The notes: generated by a model from the sequence alone, not told the origin. A stretch of DNA of 22,546 nt from Clostridiales bacterium (GCA_012522165.1 JAAYKZ010000038.1:1-22546), one strand, 5' to 3'. Counted from the first letter of the stretch, positions 1 to 8,144 are shown. Numbers and translations: made by a program.

Positions 1-2289
1 CTTGTGCCCTACTCCAAAACGCTGCTCCTCGTCCACTATTAGAAGCCCTAGATCCTTAAAGACCACATCCTTGCTCAGTAAGCGGTGAGTACCTATAATT
101 ATATCTATATTTCCCTGTTTTAAAGCCTTTAATATTTCCCTTTGCTGGGCTGGGGTTTTAAAACGGCTGAGAACTTGGACCTTAACAGGAAAGTCTTCAA
201 ACCTGCTTGTAAAAGTATTATAGTGCTGCTGGGCTAGCAAGGTTGTGGGGGCAAGTAGTGCTACCTGCTTACCGTCCATTACCGCCTTAAAGGCCGCACG
301 TATGGCAACTTCTGTTTTACCATAACCTACATCGCCACACAAGAGCCTATCCATAACCTTACTACTCTCCATATCCCTCTTTATCTCTTTTATTGCCCTT
401 TCTTGATCAGGGGTTTCCTCATAGGGAAACATATCTTCAAACTGTATTTGCCATGGAGTATCGGGAGAAAATTGAAAGCCTTGGGAGGCTTCCCGCTGAG
501 CATATAGTTCTACTAGATCTATAGCCAGTTTCTGAACCGATTGACGAACCTTATTTTTTGTCCTTTGCCATTCGCTGCCCCCTAGTTTGGATAGCTTAGG
601 GGGTTTATCGTCAATGCCTATATAGGGCTGAATTACATCAACCTGATCTGTAGGAATATATAGCCTGTCAGTGCCACTATATTTTATATTTAAATAATCC
701 CGTTTTTGGTCATTTACTACTAAAGTTTCTATTCCCAGATATTTACCTATACCATGGGTTTCATGAACTACATAATCCCCTACCTTAAGGTCGGTAAAGG
801 GATCCAGCTTGCTCTTTTTTGATGAAGCTGGTCTGGCCTTTTTGCCCTTGCCCACCCCATAGATTTCCTTGTCACTAACTAGGACAAACCTGCCTTCTGG
901 GTATTCAAAGCCTGAACTAATGCTTTCTGGCAGCACCACAATCTGCCTATCTAGGATAGTTCCTTCTATAGTAGGACTAAAAAGGGCTTCTATCCCCTTA
1001 TCATATAGGTTGGACACCAGGTTTTGTGCCCTAGAGGTATTGCCTGCAAAGAGGATTACGGAGTATTTGTGAGCACGCCAGTACTTTAAATCCTCCACCA
1101 GCACATCTACCTTACCATGGTAGGAGGGGATGCCCCTAGAAGAAAAATTATATATGGACTTTGGAGAATAACCTGGCACTGACTTTGGTAAAGCTTGTAA
1201 GGCCAGCTGATTATATTTCTCTATGCCAGATAGAAACTCCTCATAGTTAATGAAAAGTTCGCTTTGTTCAGGCAGCACTTCCCTGTCTTCCAGTAAAGCT
1301 TTAAATTGTTCCATAAATCCATGTTCCCAGCTATCAAAGCTTTCTCTAATCCGGGAGGGTTCATCTAAAACAATGAGTGCTGATGAATCAATATAGTCCA
1401 AAATTGTGACCCTGTCAGGATAGAAAAAAGGAAAATAGTTTTCTAGATTTTTATAGAAAATACCCTCCTCTATACTTTCTTTCAAAGCTCCTATCTTGGC
1501 TATTAGCTTATCATCCTTAGGATTTTTGCTTTTATTTATAGTTTTAGAAAGATTCTTCTCTATTCTGGCTAAGCCCTTGTTTAAGATATCTCTGGATAAA
1601 ATCAGTTCCCTGGCAGGGGATATGGATAGGCTGCTAAGCTTATCAGTAGAACGCTGTGATAGAACATCAAAATGCCGAATGGAATCTACTTCATCTCCAA
1701 AAAACTCCATCCTGCAAGGACTATCCTGAGTCATGGGGTATATATCCAGGATGCCTCCCCTTATGCTAAACTGACCCCGTCCCTCAACACTTTCCACCCT
1801 CTCATAACCCATGCCAACTAGATTATAAGCTAAACTATCCATAGATAATTCCTGACCAACTTCTATGTTTATAAGTCCTTCCTTGAAGATGGAGGGTGGT
1901 GTCTGAAGACACAAAAGAGCCTCTATGGAGGTCACCACCACCTGCTGATTACCTAAAACCAGAGCTTCCAACACCTTTAGGCGCTGTCCTGACAGCTGGG
2001 TGCTATGGGCCACTACATCATAAAAAACTATATCTCGGGGAGGCAGGTACATAACCCTATCCCCAAGATAAAATTCAAAGTCCTCATAGACCTTCTTGGC
2101 TTGAATATCGCTATAAGTTACATACAGGCATTGCCTGTCCAAGGGATATAACAGGCTGGATACTGCATGGCTTTTTTGAGATTCTGAAAGGCCAAAAACC
2201 AAAGCAGGGCCCTTTCCTTCTCGGACCGCCTTCCTAAGTCTTGTAAACTCATCCCATCTCAACATGGGATCCAGCCACTTTACAGTCAA
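1..2289 (-). CDS. mfd: Transcription-repair coupling factor Mfd (5' part; 3' end lies outside the window)
   Basis: Mfd is an ATP-driven DNA translocase that removes RNA polymerase stalled at DNA damage and recruits UvrA. The reading frame is open from 2289 to the window edge, giving 763 residues of a protein that is usually about 1150-1180. Seen in order: an N-terminal UvrB-like region with the typical 'GQFSIRGGILDIYP' stretch; an RNA-polymerase-interacting CarD-like domain near residues 495-580 (DYVVHETHGIGKYLGIE); a linker with EWQRTK; and the first RecA-like helicase lobe, with Walker A GDVGYGKTE around residues 651-659 and a DEEQRFGVGHK motif II at the cut end. The start is TTG at 2289, chosen because AGAGGTGA sits 5 bases upstream; the in-frame ATG at 2265 has no such site. 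It lies 20 bp after pth, with no terminator between, so it is probably the last or a late gene of the glmU-prs-pth unit. The B. subtilis gene fin, found between pth and mfd there, is absent. Confidence 0.97.
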   Translation of the reverse strand, partial: MTVKWLDPMLRWDEFTRLRKAVREGKGPALVFGLSESQKSHAVSSLLYPLDRQCLYVTYSDIQAKKVYEDFEFYLGDRVMYLPPRDIVFYDVVAHSTQLSGQRLKVLEALVLGNQQVVVTSIEALLCLQTPPSIFKEGLINIEVGQELSMDSLAYNLVGMGYERVESVEGRGQFSIRGGILDIYPMTQDSPCRMEFFGDEVDSIRHFDVLSQRSTDKLSSLSISPARELILSRDILNKGLARIEKNLSKTINKSKNPKDDKLIAKIGALKESIEEGIFYKNLENYFPFFYPDRVTILDYIDSSALIVLDEPSRIRESFDSWEHGFMEQFKALLEDREVLPEQSELFINYEEFLSGIEKYNQLALQALPKSVPGYSPKSIYNFSSRGIPSYHGKVDVLVEDLKYWRAHKYSVILFAGNTSRAQNLVSNLYDKGIEALFSPTIEGTILDRQIVVLPESISSGFEYPEGRFVLVSDKEIYGVGKGKKARPASSKKSKLDPFTDLKVGDYVVHETHGIGKYLGIETLVVNDQKRDYLNIKYSGTDRLYIPTDQVDVIQPYIGIDDKPPKLSKLGGSEWQRTKNKVRQSVQKLAIDLVELYAQREASQGFQFSPDTPWQIQFEDMFPYEETPDQERAIKEIKRDMESSKVMDRLLCGDVGYGKTEVAIRAAFKAVMDGKQVALLAPTTLLAQQHYNTFTSRFEDFPVKVQVLSRFKTPAQQREILKALKQGNIDIIIGTHRLLSKDVVFKDLGLLIVDEEQRFGVGHK

Positions 2290-2309
2290 ATAATCACCTC
2301 TTACTTCAA

Positions 2310-2870
2310 TCATCCATTACATCGGCTCATGGCATAGTTGACCCCTTTAGTAATAATTAATTCCACTCCTTCTACTGCCCTTTGGCAGGCTTCCTTTAAC
2401 TTTGGAATCTCATCATCTCTAAAGGTGGAAAGTACATAATCCTTTAAATCCCAACCTTCAGGTGGTCTTCCTATACCCACACGTACCCTAGGAAAATCCT
2501 GGCTTTTTAGCTGATATATAATGGACCTCATACCATTATGGGTTCCGGCACTGCCGGAGGGGCGTATGCGAAGCACCCCTATATCTAAATCTATGTCATC
2601 ATATATGATAATAATTCTAGAATCTTCAACCTTATACCAATTTTTGAGATCCAAAATGCTTTCCCCGCTAAGGTTCATATATGTTTGAGGTTTAGCTAGT
2701 ACAATTTTCTCTCCTGCAAAGGTTCCTTCACCTATAAGAGCTTTGTGTTTTGATTTGTTTACATCTATACCTAACTTATCTGCCAACATATCAAGGACAA
2801 TAAATCCTATATTGTGACGAGTATTGGCATATCTTAATCCCGGGTTACCTAGCCCTGCAATAATATACAC
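2310..2870 (-). CDS. pth: Peptidyl-tRNA hydrolase
   Basis: Pth cleaves the ester bond of peptidyl-tRNAs released from stalled ribosomes, recycling tRNA in the cytoplasm. The 186-residue length is normal for the family. Active-site residues are visible: N9 in GLGNPG, the catalytic His at H19 in NTRHNIGF, N66 in YMNLSGE, D91 in YDDIDLD and N112 in GTHNGMRS. It starts 10 bp after the prs stop and ends 20 bp before the mfd start, so it is translated from the same message. In B. subtilis a ctc gene (ribosomal protein L25 family) separates prs from pth; there is no room for it here. Identification is secure. Confidence 0.97.
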   Translation of the reverse strand: MYIIAGLGNPGLRYANTRHNIGFIVLDMLADKLGIDVNKSKHKALIGEGTFAGEKIVLAKPQTYMNLSGESILDLKNWYKVEDSRIIIIYDDIDLDIGVLRIRPSGSAGTHNGMRSIIYQLKSQDFPRVRVGIGRPPEGWDLKDYVLSTFRDDEIPKLKEACQRAVEGVELIITKGVNYAMSRCNG

Positions 2871-2880
2871 CTTTTATCAC

Positions 2881-3834
2881 CTATTCAAAAAGAATACTTA
2901 CTGGCAAATCTTCATATATCCTGTCAATAGCCTCTGCAAATATTGGTGCAACAGACAGGACGCGGATTTTATCAATCTGCTTCTCAGGTGGCAAAGGAAT
3001 AGTATCGGTAATTACTAATTCTTTGATAGGGGAACTTTGTATTCTCTCAACAGCTGGTCCTGATAGTACCCCATGGGTAGCACAGGCATAAACTTCCTTG
3101 GCTCCATTTTTTATTAAAGCCTCAGCCCCTTGGACCAAGGTTCCTGCTGTATCTATCATATCATCAACCAATAGGACTTTCTTGCCCTTTACATCTCCAA
3201 TAATATTCATAACTTCAGCCACATTGGCTCTAGGTCTACGCTTGTCCACAATAGCAATAGGAGCATTGAGGCGGTTGGCAATGTTCCTAGCTCGGGTAAC
3301 GCTTCCAATGTCTGGGGAAACAATTACTACATCTTCATCTTCAAAACCACGCTCTAAATAATGCTGAGCTAATATAGGCACACCTAACAAATGATCCACA
3401 GGTATAGAGAAAAATCCTTGGATCTGAGCAGCGTGTAAGTCCATAGTCAACACCCTATCAGCTCCGGCTGTGGTAATAAGGTCGGCTATAAGCTTAGCAG
3501 TAATAGGATCTCTGGCCTTAGCCTTTCGATCCTGTCTAGCATAACCATAATAGGGAATGACTGCGGTAATTCTACCCGCTGACGCTCTCTTAAAGGCATC
3601 TATCATAATAAGCATTTCCATTAGGTTATCGTTCACAGGTGAACAGGTGGACTGAATGACAAATACATCAGCACCTCTTACAGTTTCATAGATATTAACA
3701 CTAATTTCTCCATCGCTAAAAGTACTTACATCGGAATTCCCCATTGGAATACCTACGTGCTTGGCAATATCCTCTGCTAACTTACGATTTGAATTGCCAG
3801 CAAAAATCTTTATACTTGTACCGTGGGTTATCAT
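2881..3834 (-). CDS. prs: Ribose-phosphate pyrophosphokinase (PRPP synthetase)
   Basis: Prs transfers pyrophosphate from ATP to ribose 5-phosphate, giving PRPP for purine, pyrimidine, histidine and NAD synthesis. The protein is 317 residues, the usual class I length. Visible motifs are the flexible-loop region with PYYGYARQDRKAKAR (about 94-108), the catalytic MDLHAAQIQGFF with H133, and the PRPP-binding loop VDDMIDTAGT at 223-232. The ATG overlaps the glmU stop by 4 bp (ATGA type), indicating translational coupling. The pairing with glmU is conserved in B. subtilis (gcaD-prs), and PurR, which senses PRPP, is encoded just upstream in the same cluster. Confidence 0.98.
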   Translation of the reverse strand: MITHGTSIKIFAGNSNRKLAEDIAKHVGIPMGNSDVSTFSDGEISVNIYETVRGADVFVIQSTCSPVNDNLMEMLIMIDAFKRASAGRITAVIPYYGYARQDRKAKARDPITAKLIADLITTAGADRVLTMDLHAAQIQGFFSIPVDHLLGVPILAQHYLERGFEDEDVVIVSPDIGSVTRARNIANRLNAPIAIVDKRRPRANVAEVMNIIGDVKGKKVLLVDDMIDTAGTLVQGAEALIKNGAKEVYACATHGVLSGPAVERIQSSPIKELVITDTIPLPPEKQIDKIRVLSVAPIFAEAIDRIYEDLPVSILFE

Positions 3835-5222
3835 TGGTTTTCCTCCATTTCATTCTTATGCTTCTTTATTACCCAGTTTTCCTTATTAATCTGACGAGCT
3901 CTTGCAATTGCTAATGCATATTGGGGAACATCATCGGTAATGGTGGAGCCTGCTGCTATATAGGAATCCTTTTTCACCCTAACTGGCGCAACCAAATTGG
4001 TATTACAGCCCACAAAAGCATTGTCTTCTACAATGGTTCTATGCTTCTTCTTCCCATCATAGTTGACAAACACAACTCCACAACCTATATTAACATTCTT
4101 CCCTATCTCTCCGTCTCCTACATAGGTTAAATGAGAAACTTTACTGCCGTCATCAATCTTTGCATTTTTGACCTCAACAAAATCCCCAATTCTCACATTA
4201 TTGCCTATTTGACTGCCTGGTCTAAGATAGGCGAAGGGTCCTACAGTAGTCCTGTTTCCAATCTGGCTTTCCAGTATAACCGAACTTTGGACCTGGGTTT
4301 CTTTGCCTATAACCGAATCTACTATACGATTATTGGGATAAAGAATAGTTCCTTCTCCTATGGTGGTGTGCCCTTCTAGGACGTTTCCAGGATAAATAAT
4401 TACGTCCCTTTCTATTTTTACATAGGGTCCTATATAAGTATTGTCTGGATCCATTAGGGTTACTCCATTCTCTAAATGACTGAAGTTTATGCGGCGATTT
4501 AGTTTTTTTTGAGCTTCGGCCTGTTGAATACGAGTGTTAACTCCCATTATTTCGGTGGAATCGTATACTGTATAGACTCCTATTTTCTTACCCTGACTCT
4601 TTAAAATGCCTAGTACATCAGTCAAATAGTATTCCCCTTGGGGGTTGTTATTTCCTAGTTTGCTCAAACCCTCTAAAAGTTCAGGGATACTAAAACAGTA
4701 TATGGAGCTATTTACTTCCTTAATTAGTTTTTCCTCTTCTGTGGCATCCTTATGCTCAACAATCCTCTCAAAATCTCCAGCAATATCCCGTACAATTCTA
4801 CCATATCCATAGGGATTTTCAAATAATGCGGAAAGGGCAACTGCATCATAATTACCATTTATACAGTAATCCACTAAGGCTTGCAGCGTCTTTGAAGTGA
4901 TCAAGGGTATGTTGCCACCTAGTACTAGGACATATCCAGTCTGATTTTCCAGATAATGCTGGGCCATCATAACAGCATGACCAGTACCTAGGCATTCATG
5001 CTGGTAGGCATACTTAATATCAGAACCTAGAAGTTTTTTTATGTCTTCTCCCCCGTCTCCCAGTATGACAATGGGTTGGCAGTTGGCAACACCTAAAACT
5101 GAATCCACTACATACTGAATCATGGGGTGTCCACAAATTTTGTGCATGACTTTAGGCAGGGAAGACTTCATCCTAGCATCATCCCCCGCCGCCATTATGA
5201 CTGCAAATATTTTATTTTCCAT
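3831..5222 (-). CDS. glmU: GlmU-type protein: intact acetyltransferase domain, degenerate uridyltransferase site
   Basis: Standard GlmU makes UDP-GlcNAc in two steps: its C-terminal left-handed beta-helix acetylates glucosamine-1-phosphate and its N-terminal Rossmann domain attaches UMP. This 463-residue protein has both domains in full (about 1-230 and 250-455). The C-terminal catalytic set is present: R334 in LRPG, K352 in EVKNA, H364 in SHLTY, N387/Y388 in NYDG and K393. The N-terminal domain keeps R17, K24, Q74, G79-T80, E156, N171 and N229, but the usual GxGTRM loop reads GDDARM (residues 13-18), the Gln matching E. coli Q79 is C77, and the Mg-binding Asp matching E. coli D105 is N104. 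Those three changes are seen directly; loss of uridyltransferase activity is an inference. The ATG has AAAGGGAGAG 4 bases upstream. First gene of a glmU-prs-pth-mfd unit. Confidence 0.93.
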   Translation of the reverse strand: MENKIFAVIMAAGDDARMKSSLPKVMHKICGHPMIQYVVDSVLGVANCQPIVILGDGGEDIKKLLGSDIKYAYQHECLGTGHAVMMAQHYLENQTGYVLVLGGNIPLITSKTLQALVDYCINGNYDAVALSALFENPYGYGRIVRDIAGDFERIVEHKDATEEEKLIKEVNSSIYCFSIPELLEGLSKLGNNNPQGEYYLTDVLGILKSQGKKIGVYTVYDSTEIMGVNTRIQQAEAQKKLNRRINFSHLENGVTLMDPDNTYIGPYVKIERDVIIYPGNVLEGHTTIGEGTILYPNNRIVDSVIGKETQVQSSVILESQIGNRTTVGPFAYLRPGSQIGNNVRIGDFVEVKNAKIDDGSKVSHLTYVGDGEIGKNVNIGCGVVFVNYDGKKKHRTIVEDNAFVGCNTNLVAPVRVKKDSYIAAGSTITDDVPQYALAIARARQINKENWVIKKHKNEMEENQ

Positions 5223-5260
5223 AAGACTCTCCCTTTATATCTATAGATTCTTTCTAGTTT

Positions 5261-5290
5261 ATTATATGTCAATCCCACGGTAAATTTCAA
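5261..5290 (-). promoter_or_regulatory. Candidate SigA promoter for glmU-prs-pth-mfd
   Basis: Read on the minus strand, TTGAAA (5290-5285) and TATAAT (5266-5261) are 18 bp apart, between the spoVG terminator and glmU. Transcription would start about 30 bp before the glmU ATG. A TTGACA hexamer directly abuts the -10 box but has no well-placed partner. The sequence match is good; use as a promoter is inferred. Confidence 0.55.
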
Positions 5291-5314
5291 TGTAAATTTG
5301 GTACAATGAAATAA

Positions 5315-5343
5315 GCTTCAAAGGAGAAAATCTCCCTTGAAGC
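5315..5343 (-). terminator. Hairpin after spoVG
   Basis: An inverted repeat GCTTCAAGGGAGA / TCTCCTTTGAAGC (one G-T pair, loop of 3) starts directly after the spoVG stop codon. On the minus strand it is followed by TTATTT, a short T-tract, so it is a moderate intrinsic terminator separating spoVG from the glmU promoter. Confidence 0.65.
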
Positions 5344-5610
5344 CTATTCCTCTTCGTTTAAGATTTGTTCGTACTGCTCTAGAATTACCCCCTGGAGTCT
5401 ACCCCTCATATCTGAATTAATTGGGTGGGCAATGTCCCTATACTCCCCAGCTGGAGTTTTTCGACTAGGCATCGCAATAAACAAGCCATTTTGACCCTCT
5501 ATCACTTTTATGTCATGCACCACAAAGGAGTTATTAAAGGTCACGGAAGCTACTGCTTTCATTTTGCCATCGCCGCGGATTTTTCGAACCCTTACATCAG
5601 TAATTTCCAA
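5344..5610 (-). CDS. spoVG: Septation/sporulation regulator SpoVG
   Basis: SpoVG is a small nucleic-acid-binding regulator that affects septum formation, sporulation and other stationary-phase genes. The core is unmistakable: EITDVRVRKI at the start, then SFVVHDIKVI, GLFIAMPSRKTPAGEYRDIAHPIN and RGRLQGVILEQYEQIL. The start chosen is TTG at 5610, giving 88 residues, close to the usual length and beginning MEITDVR as in homologues. GGTGGTGA lies 7 bases before it. A longer frame opens at 5706, but its extra 32 residues are low-complexity, match nothing in the family, and would lie across and upstream of the SigH promoter at 5658-5686. It is preceded by purR and followed by a terminator, so it is probably monocistronic under SigH. 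The B. subtilis neighbour yabJ is missing. Confidence 0.95.
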   Translation of the reverse strand: MEITDVRVRKIRGDGKMKAVASVTFNNSFVVHDIKVIEGQNGLFIAMPSRKTPAGEYRDIAHPINSDMRGRLQGVILEQYEQILNEEE

Positions 5611-5657
5611 TTTAAGCTCACCACCTTCCGAGTCTATAACAATGGTAGATAATATAT

Positions 5658-5686
5658 TAATTCGCCAAAAAAAACCATAGTCCTTC
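5658..5686 (-). promoter_or_regulatory. SigH-type promoter for spoVG
   Basis: On the minus strand GAAGGACTA (5686-5678), an 11-bp spacer and GGCGAATTA (5666-5658) fit the published SigH consensus RnAGGAwWW-N11-12-RnnGAATww. The -10 element matches at every specified base and the -35 has one mismatch. The start site would fall near 5650, giving a leader of about 40 bases to the TTG start. B. subtilis spoVG is a classic SigH gene, which supports the call. Confidence 0.82.
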
Positions 5687-5722
5687 TTAAAATCAAAAAA
5701 AAACAAAAAATTTACCCAATTT

Positions 5723-6541
5723 CTATTTTCTAATCCAAGAGGAGGGTTCCACTATGGCTTTTCGCTGTACTTCATCAACTTGCTTAAGCACCATAAGAGA
5801 TTTATAATCTTTTACAAGTTTTTCTTCAGGATCCGCAGTGGAAATAATCACTCCCACCCCTGCAATTTCAGCTTCAAATTCATGAAGAAGCTCCATAAGG
5901 CCTCTGGCTGTTCCTCCGCCCTTCATAAAATCGTCAACTATAAGTCCCTTTTGCCCCTTTTGTACAGCCCTTTTGACCAGGGACATGGTTTGGATACGCT
6001 TTGATGAAGCAGATACATAGTTAATGGATACAGTGGAGCCTTCTGTTACCTTATTTTCCCTTCTTGCCAATACTACAGGGCAGTTCAGGGCCCGCGCAGT
6101 CATAAGGGCTATGGGGATACCCTTGGTTTCAACAGTTATGACAAAATCGGGATTTGTATGCTGAAACTGGGTAGCCAACATCTCTCCGAATTTCTGTATT
6201 ACATCTGGCATAAATAGTATGTCTGACGTGTACAAGAATCCTCCTGGAAGGATTCTGTCGGGTACGGAGAGTTTATCGCATATATCCTGAATAAATTCAA
6301 AATCTTTTTCAAATAACTTGGGCAAAAACCTAACTCCCCCTGCTGCTCCTACTACAGTTTCTATGTCACCTAACTCAAATTTATTGAAAATTTCTCTAAT
6401 TATCACAACATCATCACTAATAGTGGATTTAGCTGTTTGAAACATTTCACAAAAATTATTGAGCGTAAATATTTTGTTTGGATGGCTGCATAGAATTTTC
6501 ACCATTGCTCCAATACGCTCATTTCTTCTGATTTTCCCCAT
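5723..6541 (-). CDS. purR: Purine operon repressor PurR (Gram-positive type)
   Basis: Gram-positive PurR represses purine synthesis and transport genes by binding paired PurBoxes; PRPP releases it. The 272-residue protein has an N-terminal winged-helix region (about 1-75; NERIGAMVKILCSHPNKIFTL and TAKSTISDDVVIIRE) and a C-terminal type I phosphoribosyltransferase-fold domain (about 80-270) with the PRPP loop VDDFMKGGGTARG at 202-214. The sequence ETKGIPIALMTARALN is also typical of the family. ATG has AAAGGAGTG upstream. It is followed by a 112-bp gap carrying the SigH promoter of spoVG. No clear terminator separates the two, only a T-rich stretch around 5690-5713, so some readthrough into spoVG is possible. 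The neighbourhood with prs makes biological sense because PRPP is the effector of PurR. Confidence 0.96.
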   Translation of the reverse strand: MGKIRRNERIGAMVKILCSHPNKIFTLNNFCEMFQTAKSTISDDVVIIREIFNKFELGDIETVVGAAGGVRFLPKLFEKDFEFIQDICDKLSVPDRILPGGFLYTSDILFMPDVIQKFGEMLATQFQHTNPDFVITVETKGIPIALMTARALNCPVVLARRENKVTEGSTVSINYVSASSKRIQTMSLVKRAVQKGQKGLIVDDFMKGGGTARGLMELLHEFEAEIAGVGVIISTADPEEKLVKDYKSLMVLKQVDEVQRKAIVEPSSWIRK

Positions 6542-6570
6542 CCAATCACTCCTTTATCCCCTTTATCCTC

Positions 6571-6614
6571 ATTATACCCAATTATAACATAGTTTTTTAT
6601 TAAAACCGAATATT
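6571..6614 (-). promoter_or_regulatory. Possible purR promoter region with a single PurBox-like half-site
   Basis: Two TATAAT boxes occur on the minus strand (6576-6571 and 6586-6581), neither with a good -35. At 6602-6614 the plus strand reads AAAACCGAATATT, 12 of 13 matches to the PurBox half-site AWWWCCGAACWWT. A functional PurBox is an inverted pair about 16-17 bp apart, and I see no convincing partner, so autoregulation is only a possibility. Confidence 0.3.
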
Positions 6615-6662
6615 TTTTGATATTTTTATTTTTTTATTCAGACAATTAATGAAGAGAGAATT

Positions 6663-6704
6663 AAAAATCCTGATAATCTGGGAAATTATAGATTATCAGG
6701 ATTT
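6663..6704 (-). terminator. Strong intrinsic terminator after the PHP-domain gene
   Basis: A perfect 16-bp inverted repeat (AAAATCCTGATAATCT and its complement) with a 10-base loop begins 13 bp after the stop codon of the PHP gene. On the minus strand the stem runs into a T-tract (GGATTTTT), as expected of a Rho-independent terminator. Confidence 0.9.
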
Positions 6705-6717
6705 TATTATTATCTGG

Positions 6718-8013
6718 TCAGCTCCAGTATATATTCATCTTTTTCTCTACCCTGCCTTTGTAGGCCTTTAGTATATCTGCTGCACCTTGATCTCCAGAGA
6801 GATATCTCAGCATTAGTTTACCTTCCTCATAACATAGCTCATCATGAATAGGGAATATCTCCCTAATTAGAAATGAAACATATTTGACTAATCTATAGGG
6901 GCCATAAACCCTAACTGGATTGCCCGGCAGGGCTTCTACTGCTACACTTTTACAATTCTTAATACCTTCTATTAAACTGGAAAGTTTTAGGTCTGATGCA
7001 AATACTACGGTATAATACCATCCAAAAAGCTCACCGTTATCACATCCATGGGCGTCAGAAACCCCTACTATGGGCATCTGTTTTCCCTTTGCTCTCTCTT
7101 CATGGTAATATGCTACTTGTAAAAGATTGGATTCAGCTTCATGAATAAAGAATCCACCTATTATTTCATAAGCATCAAAGGGTTGTTTATGATAAATATA
7201 GTTGTGAAGGTTTATAGAAACATTATATCGATTTTCAAATACCCAATAGGGATGACAATATATACTAAGCCCCCCAGCCTCACGAATCTTATCAAAACAC
7301 CATTTACAAGAAGCATACTTGTACTGCTCCTGTTTGGATAGGGGGATATTTTCCTTCTGTCTAATTTCTTCAACCTCTTTAAAGTAACTTTCCTTATCAT
7401 TTCTAATTAGGTCATTTACGCTAAACTTGCCACCAAAATTAATCATATGTACTTCGTTATCTGGTGGATGGATTGCTTCCCCAGGGCAGATTAGTAAATC
7501 AATATCTAAGTTTTTATAAGCCTCCTGTGCTTCCAGGGATGGCTGATACTGTTCATGGTCAGTAATAGCCATAAAGTCTAGTCCAATCTTTCTACATGCT
7601 CCAGCTACATAGGCAGGGGATTCATTTCCATCAGAATAATAGCTATGCATATGCAGATCACCTTTATAGGGTCTAAGATTATAGAGATCTTCCTTAACGG
7701 AATATACACTAAAACTACAGTACTCTCTCTGCTCTTGCCCTATAGTCTCTAAAATCCTTATCCTATGTTCCTGCTCTCCCACGAAGGTTAGTGATATTTC
7801 AAAAAGCCCATTTACAGGCTGTATTTCAAATGCTTTTTCAAAAACTCCTGCTTCATCATCCCCTCCAGTCTCCATTGGGATATATGCTACTTCATATTTG
7901 GCTTCATCTTTGATTTTTTTATGGCCATATAAGGGCTCAACTTTTATGGTAGTTTTCTTTCCCTCTGCTACAATTCTTGGGAAAATATTGAAGTACTTTA
8001 AATTTTGATTCAT
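6718..8013 (-). CDS. PHP-domain metal-dependent hydrolase (CehA/McbA-like)
   Basis: PHP-domain proteins bind two or three divalent metals and hydrolyse phosphoesters; the substrate here is unknown. The 431-residue protein has an N-terminal beta-rich domain (about 1-110) and a PHP domain (about 115-375). Metal-site motifs are seen in order: KGDLHMHSYYSDG (D119, H121, H123, D128), AITDHE (D152, H153), GEAIHPPDNEVHM (E179, H189), YCHPYW (H254), a possible ligand H291 and GVSDAHG (D320, H322). Residues 376-431 form a tail of unknown role. There is no signal peptide, so it is probably cytoplasmic. AAAGGAGA lies before the ATG. It is transcribed on its own, divergently from the TtcA-like gene, and ends in a strong terminator. 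The family assignment is firm, but no specific reaction can be assigned. Confidence 0.85.
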   Translation of the reverse strand: MNQNLKYFNIFPRIVAEGKKTTIKVEPLYGHKKIKDEAKYEVAYIPMETGGDDEAGVFEKAFEIQPVNGLFEISLTFVGEQEHRIRILETIGQEQREYCSFSVYSVKEDLYNLRPYKGDLHMHSYYSDGNESPAYVAGACRKIGLDFMAITDHEQYQPSLEAQEAYKNLDIDLLICPGEAIHPPDNEVHMINFGGKFSVNDLIRNDKESYFKEVEEIRQKENIPLSKQEQYKYASCKWCFDKIREAGGLSIYCHPYWVFENRYNVSINLHNYIYHKQPFDAYEIIGGFFIHEAESNLLQVAYYHEERAKGKQMPIVGVSDAHGCDNGELFGWYYTVVFASDLKLSSLIEGIKNCKSVAVEALPGNPVRVYGPYRLVKYVSFLIREIFPIHDELCYEEGKLMLRYLSGDQGAADILKAYKGRVEKKMNIYWS

Positions 8014-8115
8014 AGTAAGATTCTCCTTTAGCTTCTAATGTTAGTATGTTGCAGATTCATTTTTTGTTTTTGGGTTTTCATAGCTTAGTTAGCAATGCCC
8101 ATCTTTAAATTATAA

Positions 8116-8144
8116 TATACATTGGCCCAAATTTGTTATATAAT
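8116..8144 (+). promoter_or_regulatory. Candidate SigA promoter for the TtcA-like gene
   Basis: TATACA (8116-8121) and TATAAT (8139-8144) are exactly 17 bp apart. The start site would be about 8151, which makes the in-frame TTG at 8133 unusable as a start and puts the ATG at 8151 at the very 5' end of the message. Confidence 0.55.

Noticed and set aside
3098..3361. Plus-strand open frame opposite prs
   Set aside because: It mirrors the conserved minus-strand prs gene, has no family features, and is a coding shadow; similar frames opposite glmU, murA, atpA and flhO were dropped for the same reason.
5611..5706. Longer SpoVG N-terminus starting at 5706
   Set aside because: The extra residues are low-complexity, unlike the family, have no ribosome site, and lie across a near-consensus SigH promoter.
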